Part shown: positions 8,976 to 16,365 of the stretch, one piece after another
Layout of the letters: every line of letters begins with the position of its first letter
Position numbering within the stretch: the stretch's first letter is position 1
Assembly: GCF_003443895.1 (NCBI RefSeq)
Contig: NZ_QQOA01000032.1
Location: 28,598-92,597 of the forward strand
DNA from: Paraburkholderia phosphatilytica
Lineage (GTDB): Bacteria; Pseudomonadota; Gammaproteobacteria; Burkholderiales; Burkholderiaceae
DNA length: 64,000 bases
Direction of reading: 5' to 3'
Notes under the pieces: model-generated
The model's input: the letters and a program-made list of their open reading frames with translations, nothing else
Told to the model about the DNA's origin: nothing
Database searches by the model: none
Translations under genes and position numbers: made by a program

Positions 8976-9923
8976 TCAGGCATGGGCCGCGACGTACGTA
9001 TCGCGGCGTGAGGTAATCGGAAGTCCGGCGCGCCACAGCGTGCCGTGCAGGGTTTCGCCGGCGAGCCATTGCGCGACCTTCGCGCGCAACGCCAGCAGCG
9101 CGTCGATGTCGATGCCGGTTTCGATGCCCATACCGGCGAGCATGAACGCGAGGTCCTCGCTCGCGGCATTGCCGCTCGCGCCCGGCGCATGCGGACAACC
9201 GCCGATGCCGGCCAGCGACGCGTCGAAGCGCGCGACGCCGGTTTCGAGCGCCGCATAGACATTCGCGAGCGCAAGGCCGCGGGTATCGTGAAAGTGGCCG
9301 CACCACAGGCGTTCGCCGGCAATGCGCACCGCCTTCTCGAACAGCGCGCGCACCGCAGCGGGATTCGCATAACCGACCGTATCCGCGAGGCTCACGCGGT
9401 CCGCGCCGGCATCGAGCAGCGCCTGCATGCAGCGCAGCACCTCGGCTTCGTCGACCGCGCCCTGAAGCGTGCAGCCGAACGCCGTGCCGATACCGCCTTC
9501 GATCACGATCTTCGAGCCCGCCGCATCGCGCGCGGCGCGCATCCGGGCAACTTCGGCGATCACTTCGTCAGGTGTTTTGCGGAGGTTCGCGACGCTGTGC
9601 GCGTGACTCGCCGACAGCGGCACAAGCATCGCATCCGCCTGCGACTCGATCGCGCGCTCTGCGCCTTTCAAGTTCGGCACGAGCACGGAAACGGCAAGGC
9701 CCGGCAAGGTCTTCGCGAATGCGATGAGGTCCGCGGTGTCCGCGAGTTGCGGCAGGAGCCGCGCGGGCACGAACGAGCCGACCTCGATCTCGCGCTGGCC
9801 GGCCGCGTACGCGTCGCGGATCCATTCGAGCTTGCGCTCCGTCGGCAGGATAGTCTGGATGCTCTGCAGGCCGTCGCGCAGCCCGACTTCACGAACCACC
9901 GCGCGAGGGGGAAATGCCGCCAT
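8976..9923 (-). CDS. Hydroxymethylglutaryl-CoA lyase family protein
   Basis: A 315-residue TIM-barrel protein of the HMG-CoA lyase family. VREVGLRDGLQ is at the N-terminus, GHFHDTRGLAL near residue 225 supplies metal-ligand histidines, and GIGGCPHAPGASGNAASED holds the conserved cysteine loop. Such enzymes cleave 3-hydroxy-3-methyl-acyl-CoAs, typically to acetyl-CoA plus a keto acid. The ATG at 9923 has GGAG six bases upstream; an ATG at 9935 is the alternative. The stop nearly touches the CoA-transferase start, so the two are surely co-transcribed. It is divergent from a LysR gene. The true substrate may be HMG-CoA, citramalyl-CoA or a relative. Confidence 0.9.
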   Translation of the reverse strand: MAAFPPRAVVREVGLRDGLQSIQTILPTERKLEWIRDAYAAGQREIEVGSFVPARLLPQLADTADLIAFAKTLPGLAVSVLVPNLKGAERAIESQADAMLVPLSASHAHSVANLRKTPDEVIAEVARMRAARDAAGSKIVIEGGIGTAFGCTLQGAVDEAEVLRCMQALLDAGADRVSLADTVGYANPAAVRALFEKAVRIAGERLWCGHFHDTRGLALANVYAALETGVARFDASLAGIGGCPHAPGASGNAASEDLAFMLAGMGIETGIDIDALLALRAKVAQWLAGETLHGTLWRAGLPITSRRDTYVAAHA

Positions 9924-9982
9924 ACGTGTCTCCATAGGGTGCCCGCCAGTCGTTGGGCCGCTGGCGATGGTTCCACTTTAGA

Positions 9983-9995
9983 GTTTCCTGGAAAC
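9983..9995. promoter_or_regulatory. Candidate LysR operator GTTTCC-T-GGAAAC
   Basis: A perfect 6-1-6 inverted repeat lies in the divergent gap between the lyase gene and the LysR gene. Further TTCC/GGAA half sites flank it at about 9970, 10013 and 10029, forming a cluster typical of a LysR binding region. Confidence 0.5.
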
Positions 9996-10062
9996 ACATA
10001 AAGCGTTATCTTGGAACCGTCATGCTTCCATTCCGGAAACCCACCACCCCACGGGATACGCG

Positions 10063-10965
10063 ATGCGCGACATCGACCTGAAGACGCTGCGACTCTTCGT
10101 GGCGGTCTGCGAACACGGCAACATGGCGCGCGCGGCGCAGGACGAGCACATCGAGCCGTCCGCCATCAGCAAACGGATCGCGCAGCTGGAAAGCGATCTG
10201 GGCGTGCCGCTCTTCACGCGCTCGCGCCGCGGCGTGCAGCCTACTGCTGGCGGCAGCGCGCTGCTCGAACACGCGCGCAGCGTGCTGTTCACGATGGAAC
10301 GGATCGCGAGCGACGTCGCCGCATTCGGAGGAGGCCTCAAGGGCAGCGTCAGCGTGTGTGCGTCAGCGTCCGCGATCGCCGAGGCGCTGCTTGACGACAT
10401 CGCGTCGTTCATGCGGCTGCCCGCGCATCAGAACATCCGCGTGAACGTCGAAGAGGCCGTCTCGACCGAACTCGTGCGCATGGTGCGAGACGGCGTCGTG
10501 TCGCTCGGCATCTGCTGGGACAACGTGGGGCTCGAAGGACTCGAGCATCGTCCTTACCGGCGCGACCGTCTCGCGGTCGCGGTGCACCGCGGGCATCCGC
10601 TCGCCAGCCGCGCGTCGGTGGAATTCGCGGAGACGTTCGGCTACGAACACGTCGGCCTGCCTCCTTCAACCGCGGTGCACCGGCTGTTGCGGCGGGCGGC
10701 GGCGCGCGCCGGCCACACCATTTCGTACCGCGCCGTGGTGTCGAATTTCGACGCGGCGTTCCGTGTGGTGGCCGCCAACCTCGGGATCAGCGTGATTCCG
10801 CAGGAGGTCGGCGAAGCGTACGCGCGGCTGCTCGACGTGCGGATCGTGCCGCTCGCCGACGCGTGGGCGGAACGGCGCTTCGTCGTCTGTTTCCGCGCGC
10901 TCGACACGCTGCAGCCAGCCGCGCAGCGGATGGTGGAGCACCTCGCGGAGCATGCGCGGGGTTAG
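10063..10965 (+). CDS. LysR-family transcriptional regulator
   Basis: The 300-residue protein opens with the LysR winged helix-turn-helix (DLKTLRLFVAVCEHGNMARAA, then SAISKRIAQLESDLGVPLF, residues 4-65) and continues with a periplasmic-binding-like effector domain to the C-terminus. It is transcribed away from the lyase/CoA-transferase/MFS genes across a 139-bp gap that carries dyad sites, the standard layout for a regulator of the divergent operon. The effector is probably the acid or CoA-ester intermediate of that route, which is inference. Confidence 0.93.
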   Translation: MRDIDLKTLRLFVAVCEHGNMARAAQDEHIEPSAISKRIAQLESDLGVPLFTRSRRGVQPTAGGSALLEHARSVLFTMERIASDVAAFGGGLKGSVSVCASASAIAEALLDDIASFMRLPAHQNIRVNVEEAVSTELVRMVRDGVVSLGICWDNVGLEGLEHRPYRRDRLAVAVHRGHPLASRASVEFAETFGYEHVGLPPSTAVHRLLRRAAARAGHTISYRAVVSNFDAAFRVVAANLGISVIPQEVGEAYARLLDVRIVPLADAWAERRFVVCFRALDTLQPAAQRMVEHLAEHARG

Positions 10966-11161
10966 ATTGATGTTGGATTGCGTGGAACCGCGGCTGCAAG
11001 ATTGCGAAAGCGGTCTATGTCGGCCGCGCGTCACGCTGCTTCTCACCTTCCTCCTGTATAGTCCCGACAGACATTCAAACCAGCGTTTGATTCCGGGGAA
11101 AGCCAGCGTCGCCGTTGACATCGCGACCGCTTTCGCATCGCCGGTTCGCGCGTGAAACCGC

Positions 11162-12325
11162 ATGCCCGCCTTCGATCTGCGCACCGTCATCCTGATGTCG
11201 TCCGTCATGCCCGGCTTGATGGCGCTCGTCATGTTTTCGCTCGGGCGCGGCTTTCCGACCAACATTCGCGGTGTCGGAAACTGGGCGAGCGGCGCGCTCA
11301 TCGTGTCGGCATCGGCATTGCTGCTCGCGCTGCGCGGCAGCGTGCCCGACTGGCTGTCCATCGTCGCGGCGAACTGCGGCATGATCGTCGGCACCGGACT
11401 GTGGCTCACCGGCAGCCAGCGCTTCTTCGGGCTGCTGCCGTCGTGGCGTTTTCTCGTGCTGATGCTTGCGATCGGCGTGACCGCGCTCAGCTGGATGACA
11501 TGGGTTCATCCGTCGGTCGGAGGACGCACGCTGTGCATGACGGCCGTCCTCGCGCTCATCTACGGGCGCCAGAGCCTCGTCATGCTGCGCTACGGCCGGC
11601 GAGAAAGCAGCGCGGTCTTCCTTGGCGCGATGTTTCTCGTGCAGACCGTCGTCACGTTCGCGCGCTTCGTCACAACATTCGGTGCAGGCTTCGCGCATGC
11701 CGAGTTGTTCGCGAGCGACGCCGTCCAGGTACTCTACCTCACCACGGGCGCGCTGATGTCGCTGACCGTCACGGTCGGTTTCCTGCTGGTGGGGATGGAC
11801 CGTTTGCGCACGCAGCTCGAACAGCAGTCGTTCGCCGATCCGCTCACGGGTCTCCTGAATCGCCGCGCGTTTCTCACCGCACACCAGGAGGAACGCGAGA
11901 CGATGATGCGCACGGGCGGCCTGCTGTCGCTGCTGCTGATCGATCTCGATCACTTCAAGGCGATCAACGACACCTTTGGCCATGCGAAAGGCGACGACAT
12001 CCTCGTGGACTTCTCGCAGCGCGCCGCGAGCATGCTGCCGCGGCACCATCATTTCGCGCGCTGGGGCGGCGAGGAATTCGCGGTGCTGCTGCCTGGCCTG
12101 AACCCCGAGCGCGCGGTCGAAGTGGCCGAAGCGGTACGCGCGAGGATCGCCGGGAATGACGACCACCTGCTGCCCGACTACACGTGCAGCATCGGTATCG
12201 CGTGCAAGGCAAGCGGCGACGCGACCATCGAACGGCTCGTCAAGGATGCGGACGAAGCGCTGTACCGTGCGAAACACAACGGCCGGAACTGTACCGAGGT
12301 CAGTGATCAGGTGATCCTGCTGTAG
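11162..12325 (+). CDS. Membrane-bound diguanylate cyclase (GGDEF)
   Basis: 387 residues: an N-terminal region with six or more hydrophobic segments (about residues 5-215), then a GGDEF domain. DPLTGLLNRRAF, DLDHFKAINDTFGH and the active-site ARWGGEEFAVLLPG are all present, so cyclic-di-GMP synthesis is expected at the inner membrane. Counting back five residues from GGEEF I find no RxxD, so the inhibitory I-site appears absent and product feedback may be weak. The N-terminal sensor resembles the integral membrane domains seen in many Burkholderiales cyclases; its signal is unknown. It stands alone between unrelated genes. Confidence 0.93.
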   Translation: MPAFDLRTVILMSSVMPGLMALVMFSLGRGFPTNIRGVGNWASGALIVSASALLLALRGSVPDWLSIVAANCGMIVGTGLWLTGSQRFFGLLPSWRFLVLMLAIGVTALSWMTWVHPSVGGRTLCMTAVLALIYGRQSLVMLRYGRRESSAVFLGAMFLVQTVVTFARFVTTFGAGFAHAELFASDAVQVLYLTTGALMSLTVTVGFLLVGMDRLRTQLEQQSFADPLTGLLNRRAFLTAHQEERETMMRTGGLLSLLLIDLDHFKAINDTFGHAKGDDILVDFSQRAASMLPRHHHFARWGGEEFAVLLPGLNPERAVEVAEAVRARIAGNDDHLLPDYTCSIGIACKASGDATIERLVKDADEALYRAKHNGRNCTEVSDQVILL

Positions 12326-12445
12326 ACGCCGGTGGTTCACCGCCACTCCGATCTCCCGCTTCGGGTATTTCATATGTAGTACACCTCAACGAAGGTCCGT
12401 CACTAGACTTTCCATGCGGAGCGAATGCGCTCCGTCGACGGCCCC

Positions 12446-12750
12446 ATGAGTGCGGACCTTTTGCGCGCGGGCTCGTCGGTATCCATACGGATAACCTTCC
12501 AAAGACGCGGAAGACAACGCGCGCACGGCGACAGCGCTGCCGCGATCTGGCGGCAAACCTTCGCGCTCCATCAGGCACTCGCGCAACGGTTCGAGCGCGA
12601 GATCGCGAGATCGTCGTCGCATGAAGCGGACGCGCTCGCCGAGCTGCGACGCGCGCGCCTCGCGCTGCGCTGCGCTGCGAGATGCTGTCGCGCAACGATG
12701 CTGAGAACCGCGCGCGGCAAATCGCGCACGATCTGCTCGACGAAGGCTAG
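12446..12750 (+). pseudogene. Small hypothetical ORF broken by a 5-bp repeat expansion
   Basis: An ORF from ATG 12446 (or 12425) shows coding-like codon use and predicted helices (LHQALAQRFEREIARS, then HEADALAELRRARLALRC). It then meets three tandem CTGCG units at 12665-12679. Removing one unit restores an open frame ending RARQIAHDLLDEG-stop at 12750, for a 99-residue protein; with three units the frame shifts. I do not recognise the family. A programmed shift or two unrelated small ORFs are alternatives. It fills most of the gap between the cyclase and the ATPase; nothing else is seen there. Confidence 0.4.
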
Positions 12751-12765
12751 CCGGGCCCAGCGCGG

Positions 12766-13896
12766 TCAACGCTTCGCCAGGCTATGCCGGCGAATCCACT
12801 CTGCGAACGCTTCGTCTTCGATACGGTATTCGCCGAACGCCAGCCGCGTGACGGCGTTGTGCGCCTGAAGGCGGCGCAGCGCGTGCGCCACGGTATTTTT
12901 CGTCGTCGGCTTGCCGAGCAATGCATTCATCCGCTCCAGGGCCGCGGCACCGTGTGTGTCCGTCTCGCCGCGTGCGAGCAGCGTGATGACCGCCTGGTCG
13001 GCCGCATGCATCCCCTTCCATTGCCAGAGGAAACTTTCGTCGGAGAACACGGATGCCTTCGTGTGTTCGAGCGCGGCCTCCTCGCCGTCGAACTGGTAGA
13101 GCATGTAGCGCTCGACGAACCGCTTGAAAAACTCAGGCGTGCGATGCAGTTCTTCGAATGCGTGCTGCCCCTGTTCGATCGTCAACCCGTTGCGCGCCAT
13201 GCGGTTCATCAGCTTGATCGTGAACGCGACGAACTCGTCGCCCAGCAGCGGAAACGGTTCGAGCGCGGCCCAGTTGTAGAACGGCTCCGATGCGCGCGCG
13301 AACATCTCCCGCAACGTGGTTTCCGAGCTGCCTGCAAAAATCACCTTGATGCGGTCCTTGCGGATGTCGAGCGACGCCCGCAGCGCGTGCGCGAAGTCTC
13401 CGTGGTCGGCGCGCGCCAACACCTGCGCTTCGTCGATGACGAGCAGCAGCGCCTTCTTCTGCCGGTCCAGCTGCCTCAGCACTTCACGCAGCGCCACGCC
13501 GCTGTCGGTGTCGGGCGCGGCGAGTTCGGCCTCCAGTGCCCCTTCCACGCCGCCGGGCAGACGCGCGCTCGCCTTGATCTTGCGCACCGGCTTGCCGAGC
13601 TTCGCGAGCACCGCCTTGATGCCCTGCGGTTCCAGCGACTCCGCAAGCGCCGACACCAGCGCCGAATCCGGCGACAAACGGCTGTCCCACAGGTCCGTAT
13701 ACGCGACGAGATAGCCCCGCTCATACGCCGCCGGCAACAGGTCCCGCCGCAGGAATTCCGTTTTGCCCATGCGCCGGCGGGCGAACAGCCCCCGCGCCGA
13801 CGAGAGCTTCAGGTCGAACGCCTGCAGGTAGGCTTCAGCCAGCGCGGGCCGGACAAAATGCCAGGGGTTCGAAACCAGAGTTTCAGACGGTTTCAT
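12766..13896 (-). CDS. Orphan P-loop ATPase with C-terminal winged helix
   Basis: The 376-residue protein has a Walker A-like FARRRMGKTEFLRRD near residue 38 and a Walker B LLLVIDEAQVL near 151. A sensor-like VIFAGSSETTLREMF follows, with a C-terminal region (about 300-370) resembling a winged helix. This is the ATPase_2/STAND-like layout of archaeal-type ATPases. The usual first glycine of Walker A is replaced, but G-K-T is kept. It stands alone with no obvious partner. The only regulatory sign is a strong inverted repeat just upstream of the start. Function unknown; regulation, defence or toxin-antitoxin-like roles have been suggested for relatives, but nothing here decides. Confidence 0.85.
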   Translation of the reverse strand: MKPSETLVSNPWHFVRPALAEAYLQAFDLKLSSARGLFARRRMGKTEFLRRDLLPAAYERGYLVAYTDLWDSRLSPDSALVSALAESLEPQGIKAVLAKLGKPVRKIKASARLPGGVEGALEAELAAPDTDSGVALREVLRQLDRQKKALLLVIDEAQVLARADHGDFAHALRASLDIRKDRIKVIFAGSSETTLREMFARASEPFYNWAALEPFPLLGDEFVAFTIKLMNRMARNGLTIEQGQHAFEELHRTPEFFKRFVERYMLYQFDGEEAALEHTKASVFSDESFLWQWKGMHAADQAVITLLARGETDTHGAAALERMNALLGKPTTKNTVAHALRRLQAHNAVTRLAFGEYRIEDEAFAEWIRRHSLAKR

Positions 13897-13905
13897 AGGA
13901 ACTGA

Positions 13906-13930
13906 AAAGTTTCATGAACGATGAAACTTT
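13906..13930. promoter_or_regulatory. Perfect 10-bp inverted repeat before the orphan ATPase
   Basis: AAAGTTTCAT and ATGAAACTTT are separated by five bases and begin 10 bp upstream of the ATPase start codon. The same ATGAAAC string recurs at the start codon itself (13889-13896), with a further TGAAAC at about 13880-13885. The array looks like an autoregulatory operator overlapping the ribosome site. Confidence 0.55.
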
Positions 13931-14032
13931 ATGATACTTGCGCCCGCGCAGACAGTAAGCGGAAGGCCGCGCAGCCTTGCAGCATCCTGGAAACGAGAGC
14001 GACCGCGTGGCAACCCGACCCGCGCCTGCGCG

Positions 14033-14076
14033 CTGTACCGGATTTCATCCATCAAAGCGTACCGGTACTGTACCGG
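14033..14076. promoter_or_regulatory. Repeated CTGTACCGG sites before the LysE gene
   Basis: CTGTACCGG occurs at 14033-14041 and again at 14068-14076. The palindrome GTACCGGTAC (14059-14068) abuts the second copy. They lie 50-90 bp before the exporter start, where an operator is expected. No dedicated regulator is adjacent. Confidence 0.4.
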
Positions 14077-14122
14077 CAATGACCCGCTAAACTGCTGAAA
14101 ATCGCCCATGCCGGAGTTTCAT

Positions 14123-14752
14123 ATGTCGTTCGACACCCTCTTCGCAGCGCTGCCCGCCGGTATTCTGTTCGCGCTCGTCACCACGATCACGCCCGGCCCG
14201 AACAATGCAATGCTGCTCGCGTCCGGCGTCAACTTCGGCTTTCGCCGCACGCTGCCGCATATTCTCGGCATCAGCGCGGGGGTCGTCCTGCTGATGGTGT
14301 CGGTCGGGTTCGGTCTCGGCGAGGCGTTCAACCGTATTCCGGTGCTCTACACGGTGCTCGAAGTCGCGAGCGTCGCGTATCTGCTGTATCTCGCATGGAA
14401 GATCGGCACCTCGGGCGAGATGAAGGTTCGCGAAGGCAATCGCCGGCCGATGCGCTTTCACGAAGCGATTGCATTCCAGTGGGTCAATCCGAAGGCGTGG
14501 ATGATGGTGCTCACCGCCGCGACGACGATCCACCTGAGCAACAGCTTCGGCGCCAACGCGCTGCTGATGGCGGCGGTGTTCTATTTCGTGGGCTTGCCGT
14601 GCATCTGCCTGTGGGCCGCGTTCGGCACCGCGATGCGCCGCCTGCTGTCGAAGCGGGTCTGGCTGCGCACGTTCAATATCGTGATGGCGTTGCTGCTCGT
14701 CGCCACGCTCTACCCCGCGGCGATGCATCTGATCGGGCGCGGCGCCGCCTGA
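14123..14752 (+). CDS. LysE/RhtB family amino-acid exporter
   Basis: The 209-residue protein has about six hydrophobic segments and the family signature TITPGPNNAMLLASG at residues 26-40. GFRRTLPHILGISAG and QWVNPKAWMMVLTAATT follow, as in RhtB/LysE exporters of amino acids or homoserine lactones. The ATG at 14123 is chosen because GGAG sits six bases upstream; an ATG at 14108 would add MPEFH. It is convergent with the MocR regulator at 14807. The exported amino acid is not identifiable. Confidence 0.93.
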   Translation: MSFDTLFAALPAGILFALVTTITPGPNNAMLLASGVNFGFRRTLPHILGISAGVVLLMVSVGFGLGEAFNRIPVLYTVLEVASVAYLLYLAWKIGTSGEMKVREGNRRPMRFHEAIAFQWVNPKAWMMVLTAATTIHLSNSFGANALLMAAVFYFVGLPCICLWAAFGTAMRRLLSKRVWLRTFNIVMALLLVATLYPAAMHLIGRGAA

Positions 14753-14806
14753 GCGCGCGGGCGCAGCGGCGGGCGGACACCCGCATGCGTCGCATCGATC
14801 GATCGT

Positions 14807-16210
14807 TCAGCGAATGCCATCGATGAACCGCCACAACGCGTCGTCGGTGGAGTACGGCGCGTTGAAGCGGAACCAGGCGCCCGGCCCATCGTCCGGCCGG
14901 AAGTAGGAACCGGGCGCGAGCCAGATGCCGCGTTCAAGCGCGGCGGTCGCCACCTGCGCTGAGCGTTCCGCGTCGATCGGCAACCGCACCCACAGGAACA
15001 GGCCGGCTCGCGGCCGGTGAAACATCTCCAGACCGAGTTCGTCGCAGCGCGTCTCGACGCTCGCGTGCGCGAGCTTCAGTTGCTCGTTCACCGTTTCCAC
15101 GTGGCGCGCGTAGCGCCCTTCCACCATCACCTTGTCGACGAGCCGCTCGATCGCCTCGGACGACGTCAGCCCCACCGCCATTTTCGTGCGCGCCAGTTCG
15201 CGCAGCACGTCGCGCTCGGCAACCACATAGCCGCAGCGCAGCGCGGGGCTCACCGTCTTCGAAAAGCCACCGATATACAGCACGCGCTGCAGCCCCTCCA
15301 TCGCCGCGAAGAGCGGCGCGCCCGGCGGCGCGAGCTCGCGGCTCACGTCGTCCTCGATCACCCATATCCGCGCGCGCTCGGCGATCTGCAGCACGCGGAA
15401 CGCCGAAGCCATGCCGAACGTCGCGCCGGTCGGGTTCTGCAATGTCGTGTTGACGAAGATCGCTTTGGGCTGATGCCGCGCGACCAGGGTTTCCAGCGCG
15501 TCCGTGTCGATGCCCGCGATCGTGCGCGGCACGCCGTGCACGACGAGCCCCGCGAGCTTCAGGATCTGCAGCAGGTTGCAGTAGCCCGGATCTTCGACGA
15601 TCACCACGTCGCCGGCGCGCAGCAGCGTCCGCACGACGAGGTCCAGCGCCTGGGTCGCGCCCTGTGTCAGCAACACGTTCGATACCTCGACCGGCAGACC
15701 GTGCCGGTCGAGCTGCTCGGCGACCCGCTCGCGCAGCGGCGCGAAACCATACGGATGTCCGTAGTCGGCGAGCCGCGTGGCGGGGACGCGGGACAGCGCG
15801 CGCAACGCGTGCTGCATGCCCGTCGCGTTGACCCACTCGTTCGGCAGCCAGCCGCAGCCGGCCTTGATCGGCACCGAGTGGTCGGCGAAGACGTCGGACA
15901 GCAGCCACGTCGCGGTCAGGCTGGGCGGCTGCCACAGCGGCGCGGCGCTGCGCGCGCTGGGGGTGCGCGGCGCGACCCGGTAGCCCGAACCGCGCCGCGC
16001 GACCACGAGCCCCATCGAGACGAGCCGGTTGTACGCCTCCGTGACGGTGAAGGTGCTGAGGCGCTGCGTCTGCGCCAGCTGCCGCACCGACGGCAGCAGC
16101 GCGCCCGCGCGCAGCGACTGCGCGTCGATGGCGCGGGCGAAGCCTTGCACCAGCTGTTCGACCAGCGTCGGCGAGTTGCGGCGGTCACGTTGCAGGTCGA
16201 GTTCGATCAC
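14807..16210 (-). CDS. MocR/PdxR-type GntR regulator with aminotransferase domain
   Basis: 467 residues. An N-terminal GntR winged helix (about 10-75, with LRAGALLPSVRQLAQTQRLS and VTEAYNRLVSMGLVVARRGSG) is fused to a fold-type I aminotransferase domain. The PLP lysine sits in GGFSKTVSPALRCGYV, and DVVIVEDPGYCNLLQ and HQPKAIFVNTTLQNPTGATF are also visible. MocR proteins use PLP or a PLP-amino-acid adduct as effector. The start is a GTG at 16210. It is divergent from an aminotransferase gene across 155 bp with duplicated 12-13 bp sites, so it probably controls that gene. Confidence 0.93.
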   Translation of the reverse strand: MIELDLQRDRRNSPTLVEQLVQGFARAIDAQSLRAGALLPSVRQLAQTQRLSTFTVTEAYNRLVSMGLVVARRGSGYRVAPRTPSARSAAPLWQPPSLTATWLLSDVFADHSVPIKAGCGWLPNEWVNATGMQHALRALSRVPATRLADYGHPYGFAPLRERVAEQLDRHGLPVEVSNVLLTQGATQALDLVVRTLLRAGDVVIVEDPGYCNLLQILKLAGLVVHGVPRTIAGIDTDALETLVARHQPKAIFVNTTLQNPTGATFGMASAFRVLQIAERARIWVIEDDVSRELAPPGAPLFAAMEGLQRVLYIGGFSKTVSPALRCGYVVAERDVLRELARTKMAVGLTSSEAIERLVDKVMVEGRYARHVETVNEQLKLAHASVETRCDELGLEMFHRPRAGLFLWVRLPIDAERSAQVATAALERGIWLAPGSYFRPDDGPGAWFRFNAPYSTDDALWRFIDGIR

Positions 16211-16251
16211 GTTGAGGACGACGGCGAGGCCGTCACGGCTGCGGCTGGAAT

Positions 16252-16305
16252 CAGCACAGTTTAGCCGAAACCACCAGCACAGTTAGCAGCGCAGTGCGTG
16301 CACTG
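16252..16305. promoter_or_regulatory. Direct-repeat plus inverted-repeat operator between MocR and aminotransferase genes
   Basis: CAGCACAGTTTAG (16252-16264) and CAGCACAGTTAG (16275-16286) are direct repeats 23 bp apart. CAGTGC-GT-GCACTG follows at 16292-16305. Two direct repeats with an extra inverted site is the architecture known for MocR regulators such as GabR and PdxR. Confidence 0.6.
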
Positions 16306-16365
16306 TCTATGTCCGCGGATAAATTGCCGACGCTACAGTGGCGTCACCATTCCGAGGAGAACCCC

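Noticed and set aside
14807..16210. Plain aminotransferase
   Set aside because: An N-terminal GntR helix-turn-helix and the divergent repeated operator show it is a MocR regulator.
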